Source of the DNA: a virus
Strand: one strand, 5' to 3'
Length of the DNA stretch: 64,000 nucleotides
IMG/VR virus record: IMGVR_UViG_3300010157_000047
Span: 1-64,000 of that record
A program made the translations under genes and the position numbers. Within the stretch, counting starts at the first letter, position 1; each line of letters opens with the position of its first letter. Shown here piece by piece: positions 17,623-26,966 of the stretch. Under the pieces are notes generated by a model. That model was not told the origin of the DNA. It ran no database searches and worked only from the letters and a program-made list of their open reading frames with translations.

Positions 17623-17925
17623 ATGAGTGATGCATTATATAGATTGTTATGGTTTTGCGTTTATGCAATATCAGTTGTAATAATATTCTGCATTGCATGT
17701 ATATGGGGTATTATTGAAACAAGTCACAAATATGCTTTTATTATGATGGATAAAGATAGGTATCATCAATTATTAATGAGATTCTTAGGAGCTTTATTAA
17801 TATTGCTGGGTTTTTCTGTTATGCAATATAATGAGGATGTATTAAAACATTTATGGGTAACAATAGTATTTATACTTATTGGCTCAGGGATGGTTTATAT
17901 ATCCTATATGGATACTGAAGATTAA
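17623..17925 (+). CDS. Membrane protein with three predicted helices
   Basis: A 100-residue protein with hydrophobic segments around residues 7-31, 50-64 and 73-93 and an acidic end (YMDTED). It follows the previous gene by four bases and closes this small operon. Function unknown. Confidence 0.68.
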   Translation: MSDALYRLLWFCVYAISVVIIFCIACIWGIIETSHKYAFIMMDKDRYHQLLMRFLGALLILLGFSVMQYNEDVLKHLWVTIVFILIGSGMVYISYMDTED

Positions 17926-18126
17926 CTAGGGGTAGTTGAATCTAGATGAGGGAGGAATTTGTACATAGTATTAAAACCCCCTCCTCTTAGGTTCCCCCAA
18001 ATAATGAAAATTTTATCTGATCCAACAATCTTGGGAGATTGAAGTGTAGTCTCGTCGTTAGACATTGACAATGCAAATGTAATACATTATTATTAATAAT
18101 ACAAATGTTTATTAAATGGACCTATT
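17926..18126. other. Intergenic region with a G/C-rich island
   Basis: Between 17936 and 18000 lie AGGGG, GAGGGAGG, CCCCCTCCTC and TTCCCCC tracts that stand out from the AT-rich surroundings and could fold into a structured RNA or terminator, although no perfect long stem was found. The remainder is AT-rich leader for the next gene. No TAnnTTTG box was seen. Confidence 0.4.
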
Positions 18127-18609
18127 ATGGCTATAAATAAAATTAACACAACTGAACTATATAACATAGCTGAAGAAGTAATAAATAAAGAATATAAAAA
18201 CACTGAAGATGAAATAAAAGATTTATTAATTGAGATTTGGGTAGCAGGTACTAATTTATTAAAAGATACAAGTATGAAATTAACAGGTTTATCTTTTAAG
18301 GCAAAAATTAATGGAATATCAGTATTTGGTAAAATCAATGAACAAGAAAAAAATAAAATATTTTTATGTCAAGATCAACTATCAGGATCAAGTGCAAATG
18401 ATAAATTAGGATATAAATATTCATGGGTAGTAGATAATATTGATCAATCAAGCCTTCATAATGCAGGAATATTAGATTTTGAAATAATAGGTGATGAAAA
18501 TAACTTAGAATTAAGATTTGAAAACATAAAAAATAAGTTTAATATTAATCAAGAAAATGAACAAATGTTTATGAATGTATTTATAATGGGTAATAATTAT
18601 AATAATTAA
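18127..18609 (+). CDS. Protein of unknown function
   Basis: A 160-residue acidic protein: a helical N-terminal third followed by strand-rich segments (LSFKAKINGISVFGKI, ILDFEIIGDENNLELRF). From here to about 38 kb base composition is extremely AT-rich. It is the first gene after the G/C-rich island, so it may open a transcription unit. No family was recognised. Confidence 0.68.
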   Translation: MAINKINTTELYNIAEEVINKEYKNTEDEIKDLLIEIWVAGTNLLKDTSMKLTGLSFKAKINGISVFGKINEQEKNKIFLCQDQLSGSSANDKLGYKYSWVVDNIDQSSLHNAGILDFEIIGDENNLELRFENIKNKFNINQENEQMFMNVFIMGNNYNN

Positions 18610-18613
18610 AATT

Positions 18614-18745
18614 ATGGAATATACAAAAATTGCAAGCGTTAAAGGATTAGTATTAAAGCAGACTAAAAATGGTATTAGATCTGCGCAAATATATAAATGT
18701 AAAAAACAATTAAATAATAAAAATTATGATTTCACCGTTAGATAA
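18614..18745 (+). CDS. Possible 43-residue protein
   Basis: ATG at 18614, five bases after the previous stop; basic (KCKKQLNNKNYDFTVR) with a strand-like start (EYTKIASVKGLVLKQTKNG). It overlaps the next gene by 20 bases. Short and without homology clues, but it fills the only gap in the operon. Confidence 0.45.
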   Translation: MEYTKIASVKGLVLKQTKNGIRSAQIYKCKKQLNNKNYDFTVR

Positions 18746-19010
18746 GAAATTATTAAATTGTATAAAAGAAATATTATACACAAAAGTTTCATTAGTTAAA
18801 ACTGGGAAATGTGGCTTTGATAATCAATTTATGGGATTAATTGGATTTGCAGGCTTTCCTACTTATCCAGATACTGTAGTCGATGAATTAGATTACTTTG
18901 AAAGAAAGGGCTGGATAAAGCAAGTTAAAATGGAAAAAAGGGATCATTATGTAGGCGGATCAACTCATTATGTTTTGACTTATGAGGGACAACATTTGTT
19001 AGATGATTAA
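18726..19010 (+). CDS. Putative winged-helix regulator
   Basis: A 94-residue protein reading as a winged helix: N-terminal helices, TVVDELDYFERKGWI as recognition region, and a wing (QVKMEKRDHYVGGSTHYVLT) followed by YEGQHLL, a form common in small transcription regulators. Its end overlaps the RNase H start by eight bases. Confidence 0.68.
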   Translation: MISPLDKKLLNCIKEILYTKVSLVKTGKCGFDNQFMGLIGFAGFPTYPDTVVDELDYFERKGWIKQVKMEKRDHYVGGSTHYVLTYEGQHLLDD

Positions 19011-19464
19011 AATCTATGCTGATGGCGCATGTAGCGGTAATCCAGGACCTGGGGGATCTGCCTATATAATCATTAAAGGAGGGGAGATAGTTTATAAAAG
19101 ACTATTCTCTTTTCCATTAACGACAAATAATTTCTGTGAACTGTTTGCTATTGTGGAATCTGTTAGATATGTTATAGATAATGATATTCTAGAATGTGAA
19201 ATATTTTCAGATAGCAAATATGTAGTTGATGGTATTAATTTATGGATGAATAAATGGATTAGTAATGATTGGAAAGGATCATCTAATCACAAAATAAAAA
19301 ATATTGAAATATGGCAAAATCTATACATATTATGGAAAACTACAACATCAATATCAAACATATCTATTCATTACGTAAAAGGTCATAGTACAAATAATTA
19401 TAATAATATAGTTGATAAACTAGCAAAAGAAGCAATAAAATTAAATGGAAATAATAAGAAATAA
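19003..19464 (+). CDS. Ribonuclease HI
   Basis: A 153-residue enzyme with all RNase HI signatures: IYADGACSGNPGPGG (D7), CELFAI (E46), SDSKYVV (D70), KGHS (H128) and DKLAKEA (D138). It hydrolyses RNA in RNA-DNA hybrids, most likely removing primers or R-loops during phage replication. Length is normal for the family. Its stop overlaps the following gene. Confidence 0.93.
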   Translation: MIKIYADGACSGNPGPGGSAYIIIKGGEIVYKRLFSFPLTTNNFCELFAIVESVRYVIDNDILECEIFSDSKYVVDGINLWMNKWISNDWKGSSNHKIKNIEIWQNLYILWKTTTSISNISIHYVKGHSTNNYNNIVDKLAKEAIKLNGNNKK

Positions 19465-20209
19465 ATACTTAACAGTAATAAGCTATGTTAATTCCAAATT
19501 AAAAATATCAACTAAAAAGTATGATGATATAGTTGGAATCATTGATAATAATGTTCCAATATTTGATAGTGAATCAAATACATATGAAAATGGAAAAATA
19601 AAATTTAATGATAAATATATTTGGGAAAAAGATATGCTTGAATTTTCAGATATGAATCAAAAATTATATCTGTCATCCATTCTAAATGCTTCTTCAAAAT
19701 TTAATATACAAAATTCATTTTCATATTTAATATTAGAAGAAATAGATAATATATTGGATGATCAAATATTTGCAGATTTAATTAATAATGCTGATGATAT
19801 TGAAAATTTATCTAAAGAATTAGCAGATTCATATAATACATTAATTAAAAAATTAATATTATTTGATAATGAATTTAATAAATATGAATTTATTGAAATA
19901 TCAAAAGAAGAAATATTAGAAATAATTAACAATAAAAATTCTAATATATTTTGGGGAAAAATAAAAATTAAAATTAATTTAAAATCTATAATAAAAAACA
20001 CTAAAACATGGAAAAATTATCAAATTGGCATACTAAATATGATAAAAAATGGGAAGTCCGAGGTTCTAGTCGATATCATCAATTTAAAAACCGAGAAATT
20101 AGTAATGGAGCAAAAAAAATACGGAAATTCATTGTTATTAACAAAAAGATTTCAAATATTATTCCCCATGAAGACTTTGAGCTTGAATCAAGAAAACAAC
20201 AATTTTTAA
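19445..20209 (+). CDS. Protein of unknown function with a doubtful 3' end
   Basis: A 254-codon frame rich in Asn, Ile, Lys and Asp. Residues 1-187 have typical composition for this region. From about 20008 the frame becomes less protein-like, while an overlapping frame (20008-20250) becomes plausible. Either the genes overlap by 200 bases, or a frameshift or sequencing indel separates two parts of one gene. Function unknown. Confidence 0.6.
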   Translation: MEIIRNKYLTVISYVNSKLKISTKKYDDIVGIIDNNVPIFDSESNTYENGKIKFNDKYIWEKDMLEFSDMNQKLYLSSILNASSKFNIQNSFSYLILEEIDNILDDQIFADLINNADDIENLSKELADSYNTLIKKLILFDNEFNKYEFIEISKEEILEIINNKNSNIFWGKIKIKINLKSIIKNTKTWKNYQIGILNMIKNGKSEVLVDIINLKTEKLVMEQKKYGNSLLLTKRFQILFPMKTLSLNQENNNF

Positions 20210-20250
20210 ATAAATTAAAAGATGAAAACTTATATAAAAATATGGAATAA
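20008..20250 (+). CDS. Overlapping small basic protein or displaced C-terminus
   Basis: An 80-residue frame with a hydrophilic, globular-looking sequence (YDKKWEVRGSSRYHQFKNRE). It begins with an ATG three codons after an in-frame TAA (20002-20004), overlaps the 254-codon frame by 202 bases and the next gene by 29. It may be an independent gene or the true end of the upstream one. Confidence 0.5.
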   Translation: MEKLSNWHTKYDKKWEVRGSSRYHQFKNREISNGAKKIRKFIVINKKISNIIPHEDFELESRKQQFLNKLKDENLYKNME

Positions 20251-21313
20251 TTCAAATAACAAATTGTCATATTATCAATTTTTAACAGCCATAATGGCAT
20301 TGCATATAGAGCTTGCAGAAGATTTAAAATGGAAAATTAAAATATCTCCATTATTATATAAAGTAAAAGAAAATCAAGATTATGCAGGATCATATAAAAG
20401 TGCAATAGTATTAAATTATAATAAAGAAGATAAAATTATTAGTATTTCATTATCGGCTATTAAAAATCACAATTATGAATCAAATGATTTAATAATATTA
20501 GATATTATTAAATTTTATGAGTTTAATTATTATTTTATTAAAAGATACTTATTGTTAGAAAATAAAATTGATTTAAATATTGAAGATGAATATGATATTC
20601 TTCGTAAATTATTTTATACTGAAAATTATAGATATCATTTACTATCAAATAAAAAATTATTATTTAATTTTATGTTATCAAATAATAAATTTAATAATAA
20701 AGATTTAAATCCATTAAAAAAATTAAATAATATTATCGATAATAAATTAGATTTTAATATTATTAGTTTTACAATTGGAGCTAAAATGAAAGAATCTATT
20801 ATTATTACTGATGAATTATTTGTTGAAATATTTGGATCAACATCACAGCAAATGATAGATAACTCCAAAAACATAATCGATCATACTTCAAATCAAGAAA
20901 TGACTAAATATTCTGATTATGGAAGTATTAATGGAGGAGCAGCAAGGATAATTAGGGAAAAATCTAAATCTATAATTAATATTGATGGAAAAACAATTTA
21001 TAATAATGAGTTTTTAGAAATGTCGGATTTAGAAATGGGACAATTATTAAAAATAATTGATAATATAGATTCTGAAAATATTATTAAAATTAATTTATTA
21101 GAAATAAATAATTATTTATATTCTAATAATAATAATCAAAAAGAATTTAAATTTTTATTTTTAAATTATAATATTGAAGCAAATAGGATTGCTAATGAAT
21201 TAAAAATTGCTGATATATATGTATTTGAAATTAAAAAAGATTTTATTATTCCAAAATTAACAAGATATAAATTAGAAATTGAAGATAATACAATAATTAT
21301 AAAAGAAAATTAA
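20222..21313 (+). CDS. Protein of unknown function
   Basis: A 363-residue protein, very rich in Asn, Ile and Lys. The first 180 residues are helical; the centre (YSDYGSINGGAARIIREKSKSI) is a Gly-containing polar stretch, and the C-terminus ends in strands (YKLEIEDNTIIIKEN). It abuts the next gene with no gap. No motif could be assigned. Confidence 0.72.
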   Translation: MKTYIKIWNNSNNKLSYYQFLTAIMALHIELAEDLKWKIKISPLLYKVKENQDYAGSYKSAIVLNYNKEDKIISISLSAIKNHNYESNDLIILDIIKFYEFNYYFIKRYLLLENKIDLNIEDEYDILRKLFYTENYRYHLLSNKKLLFNFMLSNNKFNNKDLNPLKKLNNIIDNKLDFNIISFTIGAKMKESIIITDELFVEIFGSTSQQMIDNSKNIIDHTSNQEMTKYSDYGSINGGAARIIREKSKSIINIDGKTIYNNEFLEMSDLEMGQLLKIIDNIDSENIIKINLLEINNYLYSNNNNQKEFKFLFLNYNIEANRIANELKIADIYVFEIKKDFIIPKLTRYKLEIEDNTIIIKEN

Positions 21314-22333
21314 ATGAAATATATATTTTACATAAGCTCAAATGCAACAAATTTGCATTGCTCAATAATAGATAATTCAAAATTAACTATTGCAACAGAT
21401 TTATTTTTAGATCATAAAAAAAAAGATGAAATGTATATAATTTATGATGATATTTCGAAAAATATATCTTTTTATAATAATATTAGTAAAGAAAGAAATT
21501 CTGAATATAAATTTATACAATTAAATATTCAATATAATATAATTTTTCCATTATTATTAAACACAATTAACAAAAAAATTAGTTTAAAAGGTAATTTTAA
21601 TAATTCACATTTTACAATAAAAGAGTTATTGCCATATTCACCAGATTTAAATAATTTAAATTCTTTATTTGTTAATAATAGTTTTTCAAATCCATTAACA
21701 TTAAGTATTGATAAGTTATCAAATCAATTATTAAATTATTTAGATAATGAAATTAATTTTAGTATTATATCAATTGCAAATAGCACATATTATGAATATG
21801 ATGAAAACGATTCAGAATCATATGAAACAGAATACCAATCAGCGAAAAATATATCTGGTATTTCTACTTCATTTTATAATATATCAAATGAATCAGAATT
21901 ATTTGGTTGTAACATAGATGAATTTTTCAATGCAATGAAAGATTTTGACATCAAAGAACAAGTTAAAGATTGGATAAATGGATCAATAGACGATAATTAT
22001 ATATTTAATGAACATATTTATGAAGAATCAGATGATGATGATTATAAATTAACTATTAATGAGGACTTAACATATCATGATTTTTCAATACCATTTATTG
22101 CAATTAAATATAATAATGAATCAATAGTAATTAAATATAGTGATTTCCTTAATTCTATAGATATATCTGTTAAAATATTTAGATATTGTTTTGATGAAAT
22201 GAAAAATGTATCCTTAATAAAAGAAAAATATTATTCAAATTCAATTACAAATCACGGAAATATTCATACATTAGGAAATTTATTTGATTTTAAATATCCA
22301 TCAATAAATGCTTATACATTAGAAAATGAATAA
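21314..22333 (+). CDS. Protein of unknown function
   Basis: A 339-residue protein beginning at the base after the previous stop. It is strand-rich at the N-terminus, with acidic loops (YDENDSESYETEY, EESDDDDYKLTINED). It resembles its upstream neighbours in composition. It overlaps the next gene by eight bases. No family recognised. Confidence 0.72.
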   Translation: MKYIFYISSNATNLHCSIIDNSKLTIATDLFLDHKKKDEMYIIYDDISKNISFYNNISKERNSEYKFIQLNIQYNIIFPLLLNTINKKISLKGNFNNSHFTIKELLPYSPDLNNLNSLFVNNSFSNPLTLSIDKLSNQLLNYLDNEINFSIISIANSTYYEYDENDSESYETEYQSAKNISGISTSFYNISNESELFGCNIDEFFNAMKDFDIKEQVKDWINGSIDDNYIFNEHIYEESDDDDYKLTINEDLTYHDFSIPFIAIKYNNESIVIKYSDFLNSIDISVKIFRYCFDEMKNVSLIKEKYYSNSITNHGNIHTLGNLFDFKYPSINAYTLENE

Positions 22334-22874
22334 AATAGATTTTAATTTTATTATATATTCTGGATTAAAAGATGGATTAACAGTTGATGAATCTATTGAG
22401 CTTGCTGTATTATGTGGATTGACAAAAGGATTAGTGATAAATCTATATTCTAGCGTCATTAAAAGCTTGCAAGAGCAAGGATATATTGATGAAGAATCTA
22501 AAGCATTACCAAGTGCATTGAAAGTATTCAGAAATATAAAAAATGATAATTCTCAACTTGCAAGAAAGTTAAGGGAATTATATCCTGCTGGAATGAAAGA
22601 TGATCGTTGGCCTTGGAGGGGTACAATATCTTCTGTATCTGAAAGATTAGATGAATTCAATAAAATGTATCCTGATATTAATGAAGAAGAAATTATTCAG
22701 ACTACTAAAGATTATTTAGCTAAATTTACTGAAGATGGAGGAAGATCTTTATTGATCTATTTTATATGGAAAACAATTGATGGAAGTAAAAGAAGCATAC
22801 TTGCTGATTGGGCATATGCAAAAAGGGAAAATAAATCCGAAGTAAAAATTAAAAGTAATATTGATCAAATATGA
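22326..22874 (+). CDS. Helical protein before the helicase, possible helicase loader
   Basis: A 182-residue helical protein. The N-terminal 60 residues look like a helix-turn-helix (DESIELAVLCGLTKGLVINLYSSVIKSLQEQGYI). The second half (RWPWRGTISSVSERLDEFNKMY) recalls the DUF/loader-type proteins placed before DnaB-like helicases. Only 62 bases separate it from the helicase. Loader function is inferred from position only. Confidence 0.7.
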   Translation: MNKIDFNFIIYSGLKDGLTVDESIELAVLCGLTKGLVINLYSSVIKSLQEQGYIDEESKALPSALKVFRNIKNDNSQLARKLRELYPAGMKDDRWPWRGTISSVSERLDEFNKMYPDINEEEIIQTTKDYLAKFTEDGGRSLLIYFIWKTIDGSKRSILADWAYAKRENKSEVKIKSNIDQI

Positions 22875-22893
22875 TTTAGTTTAAGTATCTTTG
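22861..22893 (+). promoter_or_regulatory. Promoter for the helicase-primase operon
   Basis: TTG (22861-22863), a 22-base spacer and TATCTTTG (22886-22893) fit TTG-N17..23-TAnnTTTG. The helicase ATG lies 43 bases downstream. The TTG lies within the last codons of the previous gene. This is one of the few gaps in the rightward operon. Confidence 0.5.
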
Positions 22894-22936
22894 TAATACA
22901 TCTTTAGCTCAATAGAGATAAGTTAATTTATGTATT

Positions 22937-24058
22937 ATGGAATATCAAAAATCAAATCTTTATGATGAAACATTATCTAAACTTCGTGAGAACAAAGGCA
23001 AGAGACTTTCTGGTGAGATAATAGCAATACCATGGAGTTTACCTAGACTAAGTAGGGTATTGCCTGGCATTGAGCCAGAAAAGATCATTGTTGTTACAGC
23101 AGGCCCTAAAGTTGGTAAAAGTCAATTGGCCAATTTTTTATATGTATTTCAACCAATAGATTATTTATTTGAACACCCTGAATGCAATTTAGATATTAGG
23201 ATATTTTATTTTTCCTTAGAAATATCCAAAGAAGCTATAATACGACAGGCTATGTCATATAGATTATTTAAAAAGTATGGAATTATAATATCACCACAAA
23301 AACTCTTATCAGTATATACAGATTATGTATTAGATGATAATATAGAAAAATTATTAGAGATAGAAAAGCCATGGTTTGACTTTTTAGAATCTAAGATGGA
23401 TCTACAAGATGAGGTCCGTGGTGCTACAGCCATATTTAAACATATGGAAACATATTTTGAAGCCAATGGGGTATGGACATATAAAGCAATAAAGTTTGGA
23501 GATGAAACTAAGACAGTTAGAGATAGATACGCTACAAATCATCCTAATTTGATCGTTGAAGTAATCTCAGATCATATTGGTTTATTGCCAGCAGAAGGAC
23601 AGCTAGATCAACGTGAAACCATTGGTAGATTTTCATCAGATTATTCATTAAAGCTAAGAGATAAATACAAAGCTTGCTTAGTACACATACAACAACAAGC
23701 ATTAATGGGTAGTCAGCAGCAATTTACTAATAGTGGTAAATCAATCATTGAAAAACTTAAGCCAGAAGTAGGTAATCTTGCCAATAATAAAGAAGTTAGC
23801 AGAGATGTTAATCTTATGATAGGATTATTTGCACCGCATAAGTTTGGATTTGAAACCTATAAAGATTATGATTTAGGCAGACTCAAAGATAATCACAGAG
23901 AGCTAATCATAATGCTTAATAGAGATGGTATATCATCGGCATCAATAGATCTGTATTTTCAGGGAGCAAGTTCATATTTTAGTGAATTACCAAGACCCGA
24001 AGATATGCAAGAGTCAAATTATTTAGAGATAGAACAAGTTAGAAACAAAACAATTTAA
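22937..24058 (+). CDS. SF4 (DnaB-like) replicative helicase, RecA fold
   Basis: A 373-residue ATPase. Walker A is GPKVGKS (56-62), followed by RIFYFSLEISKEAIIRQ, the H1a-type SLE segment of DnaB helicases. A large middle insertion precedes VISDHIGLLP (Walker B), then a helix leading to CLVHIQQQA (Gln sensor) and the C-terminal RDVNLMIGLFAP and HRELIIMLNRDG. It lacks a separate N-terminal DnaB domain. It would unwind the fork ahead of replication; the neighbours (ATPase, SSB-like, primase) fit a replication operon. Confidence 0.85.
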   Translation: MEYQKSNLYDETLSKLRENKGKRLSGEIIAIPWSLPRLSRVLPGIEPEKIIVVTAGPKVGKSQLANFLYVFQPIDYLFEHPECNLDIRIFYFSLEISKEAIIRQAMSYRLFKKYGIIISPQKLLSVYTDYVLDDNIEKLLEIEKPWFDFLESKMDLQDEVRGATAIFKHMETYFEANGVWTYKAIKFGDETKTVRDRYATNHPNLIVEVISDHIGLLPAEGQLDQRETIGRFSSDYSLKLRDKYKACLVHIQQQALMGSQQQFTNSGKSIIEKLKPEVGNLANNKEVSRDVNLMIGLFAPHKFGFETYKDYDLGRLKDNHRELIIMLNRDGISSASIDLYFQGASSYFSELPRPEDMQESNYLEIEQVRNKTI

Positions 24059-24062
24059 TTAA

Positions 24063-24785
24063 ATGGAGTTACCATTAAAAAAAGTAGTTGGAACAAAAAA
24101 AAATCCTGGATTTATGGTCATAGCAGGATTTCAAAAGTCTGGTAAAACAACAGCATTAGCAAATTTAGAGGATAATTTAATCCTTGATATTGAAGGTGGC
24201 TGTGACTTTATGGATGCAATGAAGGTTAGGATTAATAATCTTCGTGATTTTAGTGATTTGATTAGATCATTGCAAGCTAGTGAGCATAAATATCGGTTCA
24301 TTACAGTTGATACTGGAACAAAACTAGAGGATATTGCTAATGAATTTGCAGTAATTAATCATCAAAAATCTCCTATTGGTAAACGATGGGTAGGCAATCC
24401 AAAGGAGATATTATTGTTAGCAAATGGATTAGGCTATTCTTTACAGAGAAATGCTTATTTGGAGCTGTTAGAGTGGTTAAAGCCATATTGCCAAACATTA
24501 ATATTAGTATGTCATGTTAAAAACAGCTCATTTCAAAAAGATGGTGAAGAAATATCTATGGTAGATATTAGCTTAACTGGTCAATTAAAAACTATTGTAG
24601 CTGCTAATGCAGATGCAGTGGGTATGTTTTATCGTAAAAAAAATCAATCAATTTTATCATTTAGAGGTGGTGAAAGCTTTTTAGTTGAGGCAAGACCAGA
24701 ACATCTAAGGGGTTCAGAATTTGTTGTCATAGAATCAGATGATAAAAATAATATGACGTTTAATTGGGATAAAGTATTTGTATAA
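24063..24785 (+). CDS. Sak4-like RecA-fold ATPase (single-strand annealing/recombination)
   Basis: A 240-residue protein with Walker A at 22-29 (GFQKSGKTT), LILDIEGGCDF after the first strand, and RFITVDTGT as Walker B. This is the AAA_24/Sak4 family of phage recombinases, which bind single-stranded DNA and often pair with an SSB gene. Here the next gene is an SSB-like protein, the known arrangement. It follows the helicase by four bases. Confidence 0.85.
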   Translation: MELPLKKVVGTKKNPGFMVIAGFQKSGKTTALANLEDNLILDIEGGCDFMDAMKVRINNLRDFSDLIRSLQASEHKYRFITVDTGTKLEDIANEFAVINHQKSPIGKRWVGNPKEILLLANGLGYSLQRNAYLELLEWLKPYCQTLILVCHVKNSSFQKDGEEISMVDISLTGQLKTIVAANADAVGMFYRKKNQSILSFRGGESFLVEARPEHLRGSEFVVIESDDKNNMTFNWDKVFV

Positions 24786-24807
24786 TAATTAATAAATAAA
24801 TAAATAT

Positions 24808-25533
24808 ATGTTTGGTACAAAAGGAGTTGACACAGCAGAGAAAAGTGGAGTAAGTAAATACCTTAACTATGGTATTGTAATTGCAAAAATTAATGGCATT
24901 GCCGTTGAAAAAGCAAGATCAACAGATAGTAAAAGAATTGTATTTTCATTAGAAGGAAAACCAGTAGATGATGGCTCATTTATTGGAGTAGATGGTGCTA
25001 AAGGTCCAATAGGTAAGATGTCTACTAATTACATGAATTCTGATAAATCATATCAAGATTTTATGCGTCAAATTGGTGTAATTGCAGATAAGCTTGGGTT
25101 ACGTGCGCAAATAGATACTGTGTCAGGAAGCACAATTGAGGAATATATCGCTAAAGTATCTCAATTATTTGTTGGTAAACCATTATGCTGGAATATTGGC
25201 GGTGAGGAATATACTGAAGGTAAATTTGCATTGAAACTACAAAGATATAGTTTTGTTAAATCATTATCAGAAGTAGATGCAACATCTTTAACATATGATG
25301 GTTATATTGGTGTTGATATTAAAGATTATAATGGTATGTCTACAATGAATTTTGATAAGACTAATAAATACCATTTTACTCCTTATGTTCAGCCAGATGC
25401 AGGATTTGAATTGCCAGGAGCAACATCATTTTTCACAGATGTAAGCAATGTAGCATCTATCGACTCGTCTTTCACTACTACTTCTAGCCCTGATATTTCA
25501 TCAGGACTTAAAATGGGTGATCTTCCCTTTTAA
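24808..25533 (+). CDS. Single-stranded DNA-binding-like protein
   Basis: A 241-residue protein with strand-rich N-terminal 190 residues and a Ser/Thr-rich flexible tail (residues 205-235) ending in MGDLPF. That ending resembles the DDDIPF tip by which bacterial SSBs recruit partners. The layout (binding domain, disordered tail, acidic-hydrophobic tip) and position next to the Sak4 ATPase and primase support the call. The OB-fold itself could not be proven by eye. Confidence 0.7.
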   Translation: MFGTKGVDTAEKSGVSKYLNYGIVIAKINGIAVEKARSTDSKRIVFSLEGKPVDDGSFIGVDGAKGPIGKMSTNYMNSDKSYQDFMRQIGVIADKLGLRAQIDTVSGSTIEEYIAKVSQLFVGKPLCWNIGGEEYTEGKFALKLQRYSFVKSLSEVDATSLTYDGYIGVDIKDYNGMSTMNFDKTNKYHFTPYVQPDAGFELPGATSFFTDVSNVASIDSSFTTTSSPDISSGLKMGDLPF

Positions 25534-25542
25534 TTAAAATCA

Positions 25543-26556
25543 ATGATTTTCAGCACACAACGTCCAGCGAGTAAGCAATTACTCCTGGACAACGTGTCTG
25601 AATTAGATATATTTATATTATTTTGTAAGAATTTTAAAACTGTGGGCAAAAGATTTAAATCTCCAATATCTGTTGATGGAAGATCAAATACTGGCATAGA
25701 TGCTGCAAATATACTTTATAGAGATGGTGTGTTTAGGCTATATGACCATAGAGCTGGCCAATCATTTGATGCATTTTCATTTGCAATGTTAATGACTGGG
25801 TTAGATTTTAAAGATACTGTTAAATATTTATGTGATTCATTTGGATTAACGCATAATGATAATGTTGAAATAAAGTCTAGAGGATCTTTAATATCAAAAG
25901 ATGCTATATTTGAAACATCTAAAGAATATGTAATAGATGTTAAATATAAAAAATGGTCGCAAGAATCAATACAATATTGGATTAATCATGGATGGCTTCC
26001 GCATATGCTAGATAAAGCATGCATTAGGCCAATAGAAAAGTTTTGGATGTCAAATAATAATGAATATAGGATTGAATATAATAGGCCATTAATAGGGCCT
26101 ATTTCTTTTTCATATGATTTCATAGAATTAGATGGAATATTTAGAAGAAAAATATATAATCCATTGGCAGAAAGAAAAAGTTTTAAATGGAAAAATAATA
26201 CAAATAAATCAATAATTCAGGCATTAAATACAATTGATTATCATGTAGATACACTATATATAGTATCTTCAATGAAAGACTGCGGTCCATATTGGACGCT
26301 ATTAGGTAAGCCATGCGCAATAGCACCAAACTCAGAAAGCTCATTATTTAGCCCTAATCAAGTAAGAATGATTAGACAAATATCTGACAAACAGATAATA
26401 TGGTATGATAATGATACAACTGGAAAATATAATGCTATACGTCAAGCAAATCTATATGGATTTGATTATAAATGGAATCCACAAAATGGCCCTAAAGATC
26501 AATCTGATTATGTAAAAGAAAGAGGATTAAAAGAATTTAGAAAATTAATATTATGA
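25543..26556 (+). CDS. DnaG-type primase with TOPRIM domain
   Basis: A 337-residue protein. The N-terminal part has the DnaG zinc-domain pattern (KRFKSPISVDGRSNTG, then FRLYDHRAGQSFDAFSF, then FKDTVKYLCDSFGL) but lacks the zinc-binding Cys set. The C-terminal TOPRIM part includes LYIVSSMKDC and IIWYDNDTTGK (the DxD motif) and the end of a TOPRIM fold. The usual catalytic Glu of TOPRIM is replaced in the SSMKD segment, as in several phage primases. It would make RNA primers with the helicase. Its stop overlaps the next ATG. Confidence 0.85.
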   Translation: MIFSTQRPASKQLLLDNVSELDIFILFCKNFKTVGKRFKSPISVDGRSNTGIDAANILYRDGVFRLYDHRAGQSFDAFSFAMLMTGLDFKDTVKYLCDSFGLTHNDNVEIKSRGSLISKDAIFETSKEYVIDVKYKKWSQESIQYWINHGWLPHMLDKACIRPIEKFWMSNNNEYRIEYNRPLIGPISFSYDFIELDGIFRRKIYNPLAERKSFKWKNNTNKSIIQALNTIDYHVDTLYIVSSMKDCGPYWTLLGKPCAIAPNSESSLFSPNQVRMIRQISDKQIIWYDNDTTGKYNAIRQANLYGFDYKWNPQNGPKDQSDYVKERGLKEFRKLIL

Positions 26557-26966
26557 GTTTAAAAATAGCAGTATATGGCTCATTGAGAGCTGGAATGGGT
26601 AACAATAGAGTGATTGATAGTTCTAAATTATTATCTTCAGAAAATGTATCATTACCATTTGAAATGATTGATTTAGGATCATTTCCGGGATTGATTAAGT
26701 CAAATAGTATCAATGATATTCATATGGAGATATATGAAGTAGACCCAGTTGTATATCAAAGAGTTGAAAGGCTTGAAGGCTATCCGTCATTTTATGATAG
26801 AGAATTAATAGAAACATCAGCTGGAGCAGCAGAAGTTTATTTTCTACCAAGAGATCATGGAAGAGAATATGAAAGATATCCTAGAGTAACAAAAACAAAT
26901 AATTCCTATGATTGGGTAAATCATATAAAAAGAGTTAGAAATTCAAAATTCCATGAAAATGATTAA
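26553..26966 (+). CDS. Gamma-glutamylcyclotransferase-fold protein
   Basis: A 137-residue protein with the family motif YGSLRAG (8-14, start of the binding cradle) and the catalytic Glu75 in RLEGYP. Known members cleave gamma-glutamyl amides to release 5-oxoproline. It is the first gene of the amide-bond cluster and overlaps both neighbours by 4 and 14 bases, so it is probably co-translated. It may trim or recycle gamma-glutamyl conjugates made by the ligases downstream; this is an inference. Confidence 0.85.
   Translation: MSLKIAVYGSLRAGMGNNRVIDSSKLLSSENVSLPFEMIDLGSFPGLIKSNSINDIHMEIYEVDPVVYQRVERLEGYPSFYDRELIETSAGAAEVYFLPRDHGREYERYPRVTKTNNSYDWVNHIKRVRNSKFHEND

Noticed and set aside
19993-19999. 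Slippery heptamer A_AAA_AAC in the correct phase for -1 frameshifting
   Set aside because: After the slip the ribosome meets TAA at 20002-20004 almost at once, so no fusion with the downstream frame results; such heptamers are common in AT-rich DNA.
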